DNA from: Pseudomonas sp. MYb60
GTDB taxonomy: Bacteria > Pseudomonadota > Gammaproteobacteria > Pseudomonadales > Pseudomonadaceae
Direction of reading: 5' to 3'
NCBI RefSeq assembly: GCF_002979555.1
Contig: NZ_PCOZ01000018.1
Span: forward strand, 1 to 64,000
Length of the DNA: 64,000 nucleotides
A program made the translations under genes and the position numbers. The notes beneath the pieces are model-generated. The model saw only the letters and a program-made list of their open reading frames with translations. It was not told the origin of the DNA and searched no databases. Shown here piece by piece: positions 44,017 to 54,094 of the stretch; the stretch's first letter is position 1; each line of letters begins with the position of its first letter.

Positions 44017-47000
44017 ACCTGTCGCGGCTGTTTATCCTTCGCCCGGTCGCCACCACGCTGAGCATGCTGGCCATTGTTCTGGCCGGCATCATTGCCTACC
44101 GCCTGTTGCCGGTTTCGGCCTTGCCCCAGGTGGATTACCCGACCATCCGCGTGATGACCCTGTACCCCGGCGCGAGCCCGGACGTGATGACCAGCGCGGT
44201 CACCGCGCCGTTGGAGCGCCAGTTCGGGCAAATGCCCGGCCTCACGCAGATGGCGTCCACCAGTTCCGGCGGCGCGTCGGTGCTGACCCTGCGCTTCAAC
44301 CTCGACATCAACATGGATGTCGCCGAGCAACAGGTGCAGGCCGCGATCAACGCTGCCACCAACCTGTTGCCCAATGATTTGCCGGCGCCGCCGGTGTACA
44401 ACAAGGTCAACCCGGCGGACACCCCGGTACTGACCCTGGCCATCACCTCCAAGACCATGCTGTTGCCCAAGCTCAATGACCTGGTCGACACGCGCATGGC
44501 GCAGAAAATCGCCCAGATCAGCGGCGTTGGCATGGTCAGCATTGCCGGCGGCCAGCGCCAGGCCGTGCGCATCAAGGTCAACCCCGAGGCCCTGGCGGCG
44601 AATGGCTTGAACCTGTCGGATGTACGCACCCTGATCGCCGCGTCCAACGTCAACCAGCCCAAGGGCAACTTCGACGGCCCCACGCGGGTGTCGATGCTCG
44701 ACGCAAACGACCAATTGGTTTCGCCCCAGCAGTACGCCGAACTGATCCTGGCCTACAACAACGGTGCACCGTTGCGCCTGAAGGATGTAGCGCAGATCGT
44801 CGATGGCGCCGAAAACGAACGCCTCGCCGCCTGGGCCAACGAAAACCAGGCCGTGCTGCTCAACATCCAGCGCCAGCCGGGCGCCAACGTGATCGATGTG
44901 GTGGACCGCATCAAGGCGCTGCTGCCGAGCATCACCGATAACCTCCCGGCCGGTATCGACGTGACGGTACTCACCGACCGCACCCAGACCATCCGCGCCT
45001 CGGTGACCGACGTACAGCACGAGCTGCTGATCGCCATTGCCCTGGTGGTGATGGTGACCTTCCTGTTCCTGCGCCGGGTCAGCGCCACGATCATTCCTTC
45101 CATCGCCGTGCCGCTGTCACTGGTGGGCACCTTCGGCGTGATGTACCTGGCGGGTTTCTCCATCAACAACCTGACGCTGATGGCGCTGACCATTGCCACC
45201 GGCTTTGTGGTAGACGATGCCATCGTGATGCTGGAGAACATTTCCCGCTATATCGAGGAGGGCGAAACGCCGATGGCGGCAGCGCTCAAGGGCGCCAAGC
45301 AGATCGGTTTCACCTTGATTTCCCTGACGCTGTCGCTGATCGCGGTGTTGATCCCGCTGCTGTTCATGGCTGACGTCGTGGGACGCCTGTTCCGCGAATT
45401 CGCCATCACCCTGGCGGTGGCCATCCTGATTTCCCTGGTGGTGTCCCTGACCCTCACGCCGATGATGTGCGCGCGCTTGCTCAAGCGTGAACCCAAGGAA
45501 GAAGAGCAGAGCCGTTTCTACCGAGCCAGCGGTGCGTGGATCGATTGGTTGGTTGCACGGTACGGCAGCCTGTTGCAGTGGGTGCTCAGGCACCAGCCGC
45601 TGACGTTGCTGGTGGCCATCGCCACGCTGGCCCTTACCGTGTTCCTGTACCTGATCGTGCCCAAGGGCTTTTTCCCGGTGCAGGACACCGGGGTGATCCA
45701 GGGCATTTCCGAAGCGCCGCAGTCGATCTCCTTTGCCGCCATGAGCCAACGCCAGCAGGCGTTGGCCAAGATCATCCTGGCCGACCCGGCGGTGGAAAGC
45801 CTGTCGTCCTACATCGGTGTGGACGGCGACAACGCCACCCTCAACAGCGGTCGCCTGCTGATCAATCTCAAGCCCCACGCCCAGCGTGACTTGAGCGCCG
45901 TCGAAGTGATCAACCGCCTGCAACCGCAAATGGACAAGCTGGTGGGGATCCGCCTGTTCATGCAACCGGTGCAGGACCTGACCATCGAAGACCGTGTGAG
46001 CCGCACCCAGTACCAGTTCAGCATGTCCTCGCCGGACGCCGAGCTGCTGGCGCTGTGGAGCGACAAGCTGGTACACGCCCTGGCTCAGTTGCCGGAACTC
46101 ACCGATGTGGCCAGCGACCTGCAGGACAAGGGGTTGCAGGTGTTTCTGGTGATCGACCGTGATGCGGCCTCGCGCCTGGGCGTCAGTGTGTCGACCATCA
46201 CCGACGCGTTGTACGACGCCTTTGGCCAACGGCAGATTTCCACCATCTACACCCAGGCCAGCCAGTACCGCGTGGTGTTGCAGGCTCAGTCCGGTGAAAC
46301 CCTGGGGCCGGATGCGCTGAACCAGATCCATGTCAAAACCACCGATGGCGGCCAGGTGCGCCTGTCCAGCCTGGCTCGTGTGGAACAGCGCCAGGCGCAG
46401 TTGGCGATTGCCCACATCGGCCAGTTCCCGGCGGTCATGATGTCGTTCAACCTGGCCCCCGGCGTGGCGCTGGGCAAGGGCGTGGAGCTGATCAACCAGA
46501 CGCAGCAGGACATCGGCATGCCGGTGGGCGTGCAGACCCAGTTCCAGGGCGCGGCGCAGGCGTTCGAAGCGTCGCTGTCGAGCACCTTGCTGCTGATCCT
46601 GGCGGCCGTGGTGACCATGTACATCGTGCTCGGCGTGCTCTACGAGAGCTACATCCACCCGATCACCATCCTGTCCACCTTGCCGTCGGCAGCGGTAGGG
46701 GCCTTGCTGGCGTTGCTGCTCAGCGGCAATGACCTGGGCATGATCGCGATCATCGGCATCATCCTGCTGATCGGTATCGTCAAGAAGAACGCGATCATGA
46801 TGATCGACTTCGCCCTCGACGCCGAACGCAACCAGGGCCTTGATCCGCAGACGGCCATTTACCAGGCGGCGCTGCTGCGCTTCCGTCCGATCCTGATGAC
46901 CACCCTGGCCGCGCTGTTTGGCGCGGTGCCCTTGATGCTCGCCAGCGGCTCTGGCGCCGAGTTGCGTCAGCCGTTGGGCCTGGTGATGGTGGGCGGCCTG

Positions 47001-47114
47001 CTGGTGAGCCAGGTGCTGACCCTGTTCACCACTCCGGTGATCTACCTGTATTTCGACCGCCTCGGTCGCCGCTGGCGCAAAGAGCCGCAAAGCCTGGAGC
47101 CGGTTGAGTCATGA
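44013..47114 (+). CDS. muxB: RND efflux permease MuxB (MdtB-type)
   Basis: A 1033-residue RND permease, one of two homologous pump subunits that form a heterotrimer. It starts MNLSRLFILRPVATTLSMLA. The proton-relay Asp pair is in TIATGFVVDDAIVMLENISR (TM4) and the Lys in GIILLIGIVKKNAIMMIDFA (TM10). The C-terminal region includes QPLGLVMVGGLLVSQVLTLF. ATGA overlaps join it to muxA and muxC. In P. aeruginosa this system exports novobiocin, aztreonam and macrolides; substrates here are inferred. Confidence 0.9.
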   Translation: MNLSRLFILRPVATTLSMLAIVLAGIIAYRLLPVSALPQVDYPTIRVMTLYPGASPDVMTSAVTAPLERQFGQMPGLTQMASTSSGGASVLTLRFNLDINMDVAEQQVQAAINAATNLLPNDLPAPPVYNKVNPADTPVLTLAITSKTMLLPKLNDLVDTRMAQKIAQISGVGMVSIAGGQRQAVRIKVNPEALAANGLNLSDVRTLIAASNVNQPKGNFDGPTRVSMLDANDQLVSPQQYAELILAYNNGAPLRLKDVAQIVDGAENERLAAWANENQAVLLNIQRQPGANVIDVVDRIKALLPSITDNLPAGIDVTVLTDRTQTIRASVTDVQHELLIAIALVVMVTFLFLRRVSATIIPSIAVPLSLVGTFGVMYLAGFSINNLTLMALTIATGFVVDDAIVMLENISRYIEEGETPMAAALKGAKQIGFTLISLTLSLIAVLIPLLFMADVVGRLFREFAITLAVAILISLVVSLTLTPMMCARLLKREPKEEEQSRFYRASGAWIDWLVARYGSLLQWVLRHQPLTLLVAIATLALTVFLYLIVPKGFFPVQDTGVIQGISEAPQSISFAAMSQRQQALAKIILADPAVESLSSYIGVDGDNATLNSGRLLINLKPHAQRDLSAVEVINRLQPQMDKLVGIRLFMQPVQDLTIEDRVSRTQYQFSMSSPDAELLALWSDKLVHALAQLPELTDVASDLQDKGLQVFLVIDRDAASRLGVSVSTITDALYDAFGQRQISTIYTQASQYRVVLQAQSGETLGPDALNQIHVKTTDGGQVRLSSLARVEQRQAQLAIAHIGQFPAVMMSFNLAPGVALGKGVELINQTQQDIGMPVGVQTQFQGAAQAFEASLSSTLLLILAAVVTMYIVLGVLYESYIHPITILSTLPSAAVGALLALLLSGNDLGMIAIIGIILLIGIVKKNAIMMIDFALDAERNQGLDPQTAIYQAALLRFRPILMTTLAALFGAVPLMLASGSGAELRQPLGLVMVGGLLVSQVLTLFTTPVIYLYFDRLGRRWRKEPQSLEPVES

Positions 47115-50100
47115 ACCTGTCCGGACCTTTCATTCGCCGGCCGGTAGCGACCATGCTGCTGAGCCTGGCGATCATGTTGCTGGGCGGGGTGAGTTTCAAC
47201 CTGCTGCCGGTGTCGCCGCTGCCGCAGATCGACTTCCCGGTGATCGTGGTGTCGGCCAGCCTGCCGGGCGCCAGCCCCGAGGTGATGGCGTCTACGGTGG
47301 CAACGCCGCTGGAGCGCTCGTTTGGTGCGATTGCCGGCGTCACCACCCTGAGCAGTTCGTCGAGCCAGGGCTCGACACGGGTGATCCTCGCGTTCGACTC
47401 CGACCGCGACATCAACGGTGCGGCGCGCGAAGTGCAGGCCGCGATCAACGCCTCTCGCAACCTGTTGCCCAGCGGCATGCGCAGCATGCCCACCTACAAG
47501 AAGATCAACCCGTCCCAGGCGCCGATCATGGTGCTGTCGCTGACTTCGGACGTGTTGCAGAAAGGCCAGTTGTACGACCTGGCCTCGACCATCCTGTCTC
47601 AGAGCCTGTCCCAGGTGCCGGGCGTGGGCGAAGTGCAGATTGGCGGCAGCTCCCTGCCGGCGGTGCGCATCGAGTTGGAGCCCAAGGCCCTGGACCAATA
47701 CGGCGTGGCCCTGGACGATGTGCGCAACACCATCGCGAACGCCAACCAGCGGCGGCCCAAGGGGTCGCTGGAAGACGCCGAACGCAACTGGCAGATCCAG
47801 GCCAACGACCAGTTGGAAAAGGCCAAGGACTACGAGCCCCTGCTGATCCGCTACCAGAACGGCGCCGCCCTGCGCCTGGGTGATGTGGCCAAGATCAGCG
47901 ATGGGGTGGAGGACCGCTACAACAGCGGCTTCTTCAACAACGAACCGGCGGTGCTGCTGGTGATCAACCGCCAGTCCGGGGCCAACATCATCGAGACCGT
48001 GCGGCAGATCAAGGAACAGTTGCCGGCGTTGCAGGCGGTGCTGCCGTCCAGCGTCAAGCTCAACCTGGCCATGGACCGTTCGCCGGTGATCACCGCGACC
48101 TTGCATGAAGCCGAGATGACCTTGCTGATCGCCGTGGCCCTGGTGATCCTCGTGGTGTACCTGTTCCTCGGCAATTTCCGTGCGTCGCTGATCCCGACCC
48201 TGGCCGTGCCCGTGTCGCTGGTGGGCACCTTTGCGGTGATGTACCTCTACGGCTTCTCGTTGAACAACTTCTCGCTGATGGCGCTGATCCTCGCCACCGG
48301 ACTGGTGGTGGACGATGCCATCGTGGTGCTGGAAAACATCTCTCGGCATATCGACGACGGCGTGCCACCGATGAAGGCGGCCTACCTGGGGGCCCAGGAA
48401 GTCGGCTTCACCTTGCTGTCGATGAACGTGTCGCTGGTGGCGGTGTTCCTGTCCATCCTGTTCATGGGCGGGATCGTCACCAACCTGTTCCGCGAGTTTT
48501 CCATCACCCTGTCGGCGGCGATCATCGTCTCGCTGGTGGTGTCGCTGACCCTCACGCCGATGCTCTGCGCGCGCTGGCTCAAGCCCCACGTCAAAGGGCA
48601 CATGACTGGCGTGCAGCGCTGGAGCCAGAAAATCAACGACCGCATGGTGGCCGGTTATGCCACCAGCCTGGACTGGGTGCTGCGCCATCGTCGCCTGACC
48701 TTGCTCAGCCTGTTGATCACCGTCGGCGTCAACATTGCGCTGTACGTGGTGGTGCCGAAGACCTTCATGCCCCAGCAGGACACCGGCCAGTTGATCGGTT
48801 TTGCCCGTGGCGATGACGGCCTGTCGTTCAACGTGATGCAGCCCAAGATGGAGATTTTCCGCCAGGCAGTGCTCAAAGACCCTGCGGTGCAGAGCGTGGC
48901 GGGCTTCATTGGCGGTAACAACGGGACCAACAACGCGACCATGCTGGTGCGCCTCAAGCCCATCAGCGAACGCAAGGTTTCTGCCCAGGCGGTGATCGAG
49001 CGGCTGCGCAAAAGCGTACCGCCGGTGCCCGGTGGGCGGCTGTTCCTGATGGCCGACCAAGACCTGCAATTTGGCGGCAGCCGCGGGCAGAGCAGCGCAC
49101 AGTATTCGTACATTCTGCAAAGCGCAGACCTGGCCGCGTTGCGCCTGTGGTACCCGAAAGTGGTGGCAGCCATGCGCGAGCTGCCGGAGCTGACCGCCAT
49201 CGATGCCCGTGAAGGCCGGGGTGCGGCGCAGGTCACGCTGGTGGTCGACCGTGACCAGGCCAAGCGCTTGGGGATCGACATGGACATGGTCACCTCGGTG
49301 CTCAACAACGCCTACAGCCAACGGCAGATTTCAACCATCTACGACAGCCTCAACCAGTACCAGGTGGTGATGGAGGTCAACCCGAAATACGCCCAGGACC
49401 CGATCACCCTCAACCAGATGCAGGTGATCACTGCCGATGGCGCGCGGGTGCCGTTGTCCACCATTGCCCATTATGAGAACAGCCTGGCGGACGACCGTGT
49501 CAGCCATGAAGGCCAGTTCGCGTCGGAAACCATCGCGTTCGACATGGCGCCCGGCGTCACGGTGGAGCAGGGCACGGCCGCTATCGAGCGAGCGATTGCC
49601 AAGGTCGGCTTGCCGGAGGACGTGATCGCCAAGATGGCCGGCACCGCCGATGCATTTGCCGCGACCCAGAAGGGCCAGCCGTTCATGATCCTCGGCGCGC
49701 TGGTGGCGGTGTACCTGGTGCTGGGCATTCTGTATGAGAGCTACATTCACCCGCTGACCATCCTCTCGACGCTGCCGTCGGCGGGCGTTGGCGCGTTGCT
49801 GTCGATCTACCTGCTGGGCGGGGAGTTCAGCCTGATTTCCCTGCTGGGCTTGTTCCTGCTGATTGGCGTGGTGAAGAAAAACGCGATCCTGATGATCGAC
49901 CTGGCGTTGCAACTGGAGCGCCACGAGCGCATGACGCCGCTGGAGTCGATCCGCAGCGCCTGCCTGCTGCGTCTGCGGCCGATCCTGATGACCACGCTGG
50001 CAGCCATCCTTGGCGCCTTGCCGCTGCTGCTCGGCTCCGGCGACGGCGCGGAAATGCGCCAGCCCCTGGGCCTGACGATTATTGGCGGCCTGGTGTTCAG

Positions 50101-50218
50101 CCAGGTCCTGACCCTCTACACCACCCCGGTGGTCTACCTCTATCTCGACCGCGCGCGCCATCGCTTCAACGCCTGGCGCGGCGTGCGTACCGATGCTGCC
50201 CTGGACACTGCGCTATGA
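47111..50218 (+). CDS. muxC: RND efflux permease MuxC (MdtC-type)
   Basis: A 1035-residue RND permease, partner of MuxB, beginning MNLSGPFIRRPVATMLLSLA. The TM4 relay Asp pair is in LATGLVVDDAIVVLENISRH and the TM10 Lys in GLFLLIGVVKKNAILMIDLA. The beta-hairpin porter domains follow the HAE1 pattern. It overlaps both neighbours by four bases (ATGA), so muxA-muxB-muxC-opmB are translated as one coupled series. Confidence 0.9.
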   Translation: MNLSGPFIRRPVATMLLSLAIMLLGGVSFNLLPVSPLPQIDFPVIVVSASLPGASPEVMASTVATPLERSFGAIAGVTTLSSSSSQGSTRVILAFDSDRDINGAAREVQAAINASRNLLPSGMRSMPTYKKINPSQAPIMVLSLTSDVLQKGQLYDLASTILSQSLSQVPGVGEVQIGGSSLPAVRIELEPKALDQYGVALDDVRNTIANANQRRPKGSLEDAERNWQIQANDQLEKAKDYEPLLIRYQNGAALRLGDVAKISDGVEDRYNSGFFNNEPAVLLVINRQSGANIIETVRQIKEQLPALQAVLPSSVKLNLAMDRSPVITATLHEAEMTLLIAVALVILVVYLFLGNFRASLIPTLAVPVSLVGTFAVMYLYGFSLNNFSLMALILATGLVVDDAIVVLENISRHIDDGVPPMKAAYLGAQEVGFTLLSMNVSLVAVFLSILFMGGIVTNLFREFSITLSAAIIVSLVVSLTLTPMLCARWLKPHVKGHMTGVQRWSQKINDRMVAGYATSLDWVLRHRRLTLLSLLITVGVNIALYVVVPKTFMPQQDTGQLIGFARGDDGLSFNVMQPKMEIFRQAVLKDPAVQSVAGFIGGNNGTNNATMLVRLKPISERKVSAQAVIERLRKSVPPVPGGRLFLMADQDLQFGGSRGQSSAQYSYILQSADLAALRLWYPKVVAAMRELPELTAIDAREGRGAAQVTLVVDRDQAKRLGIDMDMVTSVLNNAYSQRQISTIYDSLNQYQVVMEVNPKYAQDPITLNQMQVITADGARVPLSTIAHYENSLADDRVSHEGQFASETIAFDMAPGVTVEQGTAAIERAIAKVGLPEDVIAKMAGTADAFAATQKGQPFMILGALVAVYLVLGILYESYIHPLTILSTLPSAGVGALLSIYLLGGEFSLISLLGLFLLIGVVKKNAILMIDLALQLERHERMTPLESIRSACLLRLRPILMTTLAAILGALPLLLGSGDGAEMRQPLGLTIIGGLVFSQVLTLYTTPVVYLYLDRARHRFNAWRGVRTDAALDTAL

Positions 50219-51762
50219 CCGATTCAATTAACGCCAACGTTCCGCGATCCTCTGCAGGCGCTGGCTTGCCGGCGAGACACTCAAAGGCAGCGCGTGCTTC
50301 CAGGCTCGGCGCGTCATCGTTGACGGTTTTCGCGAGCAAGCTCGCGCCTACCGTGGGTTTGGCGCTCTTGCTCAGCGCGTGCGCCATCGGCCCCGATTAC
50401 AAGCGCCCGGAGGTGGTCGAGCCGGTGCAATTCAAGGAAGCCCAGGGCTGGCGCCAGGCCGCGCCCAGCGACGCCCTGGCCCGTGGCGCCTGGTGGGAGC
50501 TGTACGGCGACCGCCAGCTCAACGACCTGGTCACACGCCTGAACACCTCCAACCAGACCGTGGCCCAGGCCGAAGCGCGTTTTCGCCAGGCACAGGCCCT
50601 GGTGCGCAGTTCCCGTGGCGCGTTTTACCCCACCGTGGACCTCAGCGCCGGCAAGACCCGCGCCAGCCAGGGCACCGGCAGCAGCAGTGCGAGCCTGAGC
50701 AGCTCCAGCAGCGGTATCCGCGATACCCTCAACGCCCAGTTGGGCGTGAGCTGGGAGGCGGATATCTGGGGCAAGCTGCGCCGTGGCCTGGAAGCCAATG
50801 AAGCCAGCGCCGAGGCCAGTTCGGCGGACCTTGCCGCCATGCGCTTGAGCCAGCAATCGGAGTTGGTCCAGAGCTACCTGCAACTGCGGGTGATGGACGA
50901 ACAGACCCGCTTGTTGCAAGCCACCCTGGACACCTATCAGCGCTCCTTGCAAATGACCCAGAACCAGTACCGCGCCGGCGTCTCCGGCAAGGACGCGGTT
51001 GCCCAGGCGCAGACCCAGCTCAAGAGCACCCAGGCCAGCCTGATCGATCTGATCTGGCAGCGTGCCCAACTGGAAAACGCGATCGCCGTGCTGATCGGCG
51101 AAGCGCCGGCCAACTTCAACCTGGCGGTGAGCCAGGACATACCGGCACTGCCACAGATTCCGCTGAGCCTGCCGTCGCAATTGCTGGAACGCCGCCCGGA
51201 CATCGCCTCGGCAGAACGCTCGGTCATTGCTGCCAACGCCAATATCGGCGTGGCCAAGGCGGCCTATTACCCGGACCTGAGCCTGAGCCTGGCGGGGGGT
51301 TATTCCAGCAGCACCTACGCCAACTGGATCAGCCTGCCGAACCGTTTCTGGTCGGTGGGGCCCAAGCTCGCGATGACTCTGTTCGACGGCGGCCAGCGCT
51401 CGGCGGAAGTCGATCGCACCGTGGCCAGCTACGATGAAACCGTGGCCAAGTACCGCCAGACCGTGCTGGATGGTTTCCGCGAAGTGGAAAACTATATGGT
51501 GCAGCTCAAGGTGCTGGAGGACGAGGCGGTGGTCAGCAACGAAGCGCTGGACGCCGCGCGTGAATCCCTGCGTCTGACCCAGAACCAATACAAAGCGGGC
51601 TTGATCGCTTATCTGGACGTTGTGCAGGTACAGGCGACCGCCTTGAGCAATGAGCGCACGGTGCTGACCCTGCTGCAAACGCGCCTGGTGGCCAGTGTCC
51701 AGTTGATCGCGGCTCTGGGCGGTGGCTGGGACGGGCAGATGCCCATCGAGAACAAACCGTGA
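50215..51762 (+). CDS. opmB: Outer-membrane efflux channel OpmB (TolC/OprM family)
   Basis: A 515-residue outer-membrane factor, the exit duct of the Mux pump. The mature protein begins at the Cys of LLLSACAIGPDYKRPEVVEP, a lipobox. The two OEP repeats follow, with AEARFRQAQALVRSSRGAFYP and LLERRPDIASAERSVIAANANIGVAKAAYYP. The ATG at 50215 overlaps the muxC stop (ATGA). A REPIN at 50251-50351 lies inside the coding region. It gives a 56-residue pre-sequence rich in Arg/Lys/Ser before a short hydrophobic core (TVGLALLLSA), far longer than the usual ~20-residue signal. A GTG at 50352 is an alternative start with a very short signal. Confidence 0.85.
   Translation: MTDSINANVPRSSAGAGLPARHSKAARASRLGASSLTVFASKLAPTVGLALLLSACAIGPDYKRPEVVEPVQFKEAQGWRQAAPSDALARGAWWELYGDRQLNDLVTRLNTSNQTVAQAEARFRQAQALVRSSRGAFYPTVDLSAGKTRASQGTGSSSASLSSSSSGIRDTLNAQLGVSWEADIWGKLRRGLEANEASAEASSADLAAMRLSQQSELVQSYLQLRVMDEQTRLLQATLDTYQRSLQMTQNQYRAGVSGKDAVAQAQTQLKSTQASLIDLIWQRAQLENAIAVLIGEAPANFNLAVSQDIPALPQIPLSLPSQLLERRPDIASAERSVIAANANIGVAKAAYYPDLSLSLAGGYSSSTYANWISLPNRFWSVGPKLAMTLFDGGQRSAEVDRTVASYDETVAKYRQTVLDGFREVENYMVQLKVLEDEAVVSNEALDAARESLRLTQNQYKAGLIAYLDVVQVQATALSNERTVLTLLQTRLVASVQLIAALGGGWDGQMPIENKP
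50251..50351. repeat. REPIN inside the opmB signal-peptide region
   Basis: Inverted REPs TCTGCAGGCGCTGGCTTGCC (from 50251) and CGAGCAAGCTCGCGCCTACC (to 50351) are about 50 bp apart. They lie in frame between the muxC-overlapping ATG and the lipoprotein lipobox of opmB, without creating a stop codon. Confidence 0.85.
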
Positions 51763-51867
51763 GACGCTGATCTTCTCTCCAACCAACTGATTTATATGGT
51801 TTTTATAGACGTAAGATTGACGTCAAAAAGACAATGATGGCTATACGATAATTAATCAACTGTACAA

Positions 51868-51942
51868 GAATTATTCTCGCTACAATCGGCCGCTTTGCAC
51901 CCCCGGCACAGGCTGATCCCGCCTGTCTGTAGCGAGAAATTC
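51868..51942 (+). promoter_or_regulatory. Long inverted repeat hiding the mucR ribosome-binding site
   Basis: TTCTCGCTACA (51874-51884) is a perfect 11-base complement of TGTAGCGAGAA (51928-51938); GAAT (51868) with ATTC (51939-51942) extends the stem after a 2-base bulge. The only plausible ribosome site (GAGA, 51934-51937) is in the right arm, and the ATG at 51944 follows directly. A nested CAGGC...GCCTG hairpin fills the loop. This looks like a translational switch. Confidence 0.5.
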
Positions 51943-51943
51943 C

Positions 51944-54040
51944 ATGCTCATCGGCAGTTATTCACCTTCTCTGGTCGTGATCTCCCTGTTCGTCGCGATC
52001 CTGGCTTCCTACACTGCGCTGGACTTGTCCGGCCGCATCGCCACCGCCCGGGGGCGGGCGGTGTATTTGTGGATCGCGGGCGGCGCGATCGCAATGGGCA
52101 TCGGTGTGTGGTCGATGCACTTCATCGGCATGCTGGCGCTGCGCTTGCCGTTTGCCTTGGGTTTCGATTTAGGCATTACCGCGTTCTCGTTGCTGGTGGC
52201 CGTGTTGTCCAGCGGCTTCGCCCTGTGGCTGGTCAGCCAGCCGCAATTGCCGGCCTGGCAAGTGGGGTTTGGCGCGCTGGTCATGGGCACTGGCATCGCG
52301 GCCATGCATTACACCGGGATGGCGGCAATGCGCATGACCCCGGGCATCGACTACGACCCGAGCCTGTTCGGCGCCTCGCTGCTGATCGCGGTGGCTGCGT
52401 CCGGCGCGGCACTGTGGATCGCCCACAACCTGCGTCGCAACACGCCATATGTGCGCCTGCTGCGGGGCGCAGCGGCGGTCGTGATGGGGTTTGCCATTGT
52501 CGGCATGCACTACACCGGGATGGCTGCGGCCCGCTTTGCCGATGAGAGTTTCTGCGGTGCCGCGCTCAATGGCTTGAGCGGCAAGGGCCTGGATAACCTG
52601 GTGCTGGTCACCACCCTTGCGGTACTCGCCATCGCGCTGCTGACCTCGCTGTTGGACGCGCGCCTGGAAGCCCGCACGGCGGTGCTGGCCGACTCTCTCA
52701 GCCTCGCCAACCAGGAGCTGACCCACCTGGCCCTGCACGACATGCTCACCGGGCTGCCCAATCGCACCTTGCTGGCCGACCGCATTCAACAAGCCATGCA
52801 GGCGGTCAAGGAGCAAGGGGGGTGCTTTGCGCTGATGTTTATCGACCTGGACGGCTTCAAACCGGTCAACGATGCCTTCGGCCACTACATGGGCGACCAG
52901 TTGCTGCGGGAAGTCGGCCTGCGCCTGCGCGAAGACTTGCGCAGCCATGACACCCTGGCCCGCATCGGCGGTGACGAATTTGTCTTACTGGTGCAACTGG
53001 CCCAGCCTGACGACGCGCTGCGTCTGGCCGAGCGCCAGGTGGGGCTGATCAACCAGGCGTTCCATGTGGCGGAGCATGAGCTGAAAATTTCGGCCAGCAT
53101 CGGCATTGCCCTTTTCCCGGGCAACGGCGGCAACCCCCACGAGCTGCTGATGAACGCCGACGCCGCCATGTACCACGCCAAGGGCATGGGCAAGAACGGC
53201 TACAGCTTCTTCGACGTGTCGATGAACACCAACGCGCGCAAGCAACTTCAACTGCTGCAGGACCTGCGCAACGCCATCGAACACGAGCAATTTCGCTTGT
53301 ATTACCAGCCCAAGTTCGACGCCGTCACCGGCATTGCAGTCGGCGCGGAGGCGCTGCTGCGTTGGGAGCATCCGCAGCAAGGCCTGTTGCTGCCAGCGAT
53401 GTTTATCGAGTTGGCGGAAAAAACCGGGCTGATCATTCCGATGGGTGAGTGGGTGCTCAACGAGGCCTGCCGTCAGATGCGCGTGTGGTACACCGAAGGG
53501 TATGAGGATTGGCGCATTGCGGTGAACCTGTCGGCGTTGCAGTTCTGCCACGCGGGGCTGGTCAACAGTGTGGCGGCGGCATTGGAACGCCACCAGTTAC
53601 CCGCCAACAGCCTGACCTTGGAAATCACCGAAACCACGGCCATGAGCGACGCCGACGCGAGCATGACGGTGCTCCAGCAGTTGTCGGACATGGGCGTCGA
53701 CCTGTCCATCGATGACTTCGGTACGGGTTATTCCAGCCTGATGTACCTCAAGCGCCTGCCGGCCAACGAGCTGAAGATCGACCGTGGCTTTGTGCGCGAC
53801 CTCGAACACGACAGTGACGACGCGGCCATCGTGTCGGCCATCGTCGCCCTCGGCCAGGCACTCGGCCTGCGCATTGTCGCCGAAGGCGTGGAAACCGATG
53901 TGCAGCAAAACTTCCTGACACGCCTGGGCTGTAATTCGCTGCAAGGCTTTCTGCTGGGGCATCCGTTGCCGGCGGACGGCTTCATGGCCGACATCCAGCG
54001 CGCCGAGCTTGCCCTGGTGCCTGACAAAAGCCACGGGTGA
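51944..54040 (+). CDS. mucR: MHYT-GGDEF-EAL c-di-GMP enzyme (MucR-like)
   Basis: A 698-residue inner-membrane protein with a seven-helix MHYT sensor (motifs MHFIGM, MHYTGM, MHYTGM; about residues 1-230). A GGDEF domain follows, with intact GGDEF at residues 342-346, and then an EAL domain with intact EAL starting at residue 469 (GAEALLRW) and DFGTGYSSL. Both active-site motifs are complete, so synthesis and degradation of c-di-GMP are both possible. The domain layout matches P. aeruginosa MucR, which controls alginate and NO-induced dispersal. The 5' region has an inverted repeat covering the start. Confidence 0.88.
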   Translation: MLIGSYSPSLVVISLFVAILASYTALDLSGRIATARGRAVYLWIAGGAIAMGIGVWSMHFIGMLALRLPFALGFDLGITAFSLLVAVLSSGFALWLVSQPQLPAWQVGFGALVMGTGIAAMHYTGMAAMRMTPGIDYDPSLFGASLLIAVAASGAALWIAHNLRRNTPYVRLLRGAAAVVMGFAIVGMHYTGMAAARFADESFCGAALNGLSGKGLDNLVLVTTLAVLAIALLTSLLDARLEARTAVLADSLSLANQELTHLALHDMLTGLPNRTLLADRIQQAMQAVKEQGGCFALMFIDLDGFKPVNDAFGHYMGDQLLREVGLRLREDLRSHDTLARIGGDEFVLLVQLAQPDDALRLAERQVGLINQAFHVAEHELKISASIGIALFPGNGGNPHELLMNADAAMYHAKGMGKNGYSFFDVSMNTNARKQLQLLQDLRNAIEHEQFRLYYQPKFDAVTGIAVGAEALLRWEHPQQGLLLPAMFIELAEKTGLIIPMGEWVLNEACRQMRVWYTEGYEDWRIAVNLSALQFCHAGLVNSVAAALERHQLPANSLTLEITETTAMSDADASMTVLQQLSDMGVDLSIDDFGTGYSSLMYLKRLPANELKIDRGFVRDLEHDSDDAAIVSAIVALGQALGLRIVAEGVETDVQQNFLTRLGCNSLQGFLLGHPLPADGFMADIQRAELALVPDKSHG

Positions 54041-54094
54041 CGGGTATTCTCTGAGCCAGCCATAAACATCAGGTTGAGTCAGGAGCGCGCGCAC

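Noticed and set aside
45117..49321. Two long minus-strand frames opposite muxB and muxC (45117-47090 and 47042-49321)
   Set aside because: Antisense to RND permeases with intact motifs; His/Arg/Gln-rich with no fold signature.
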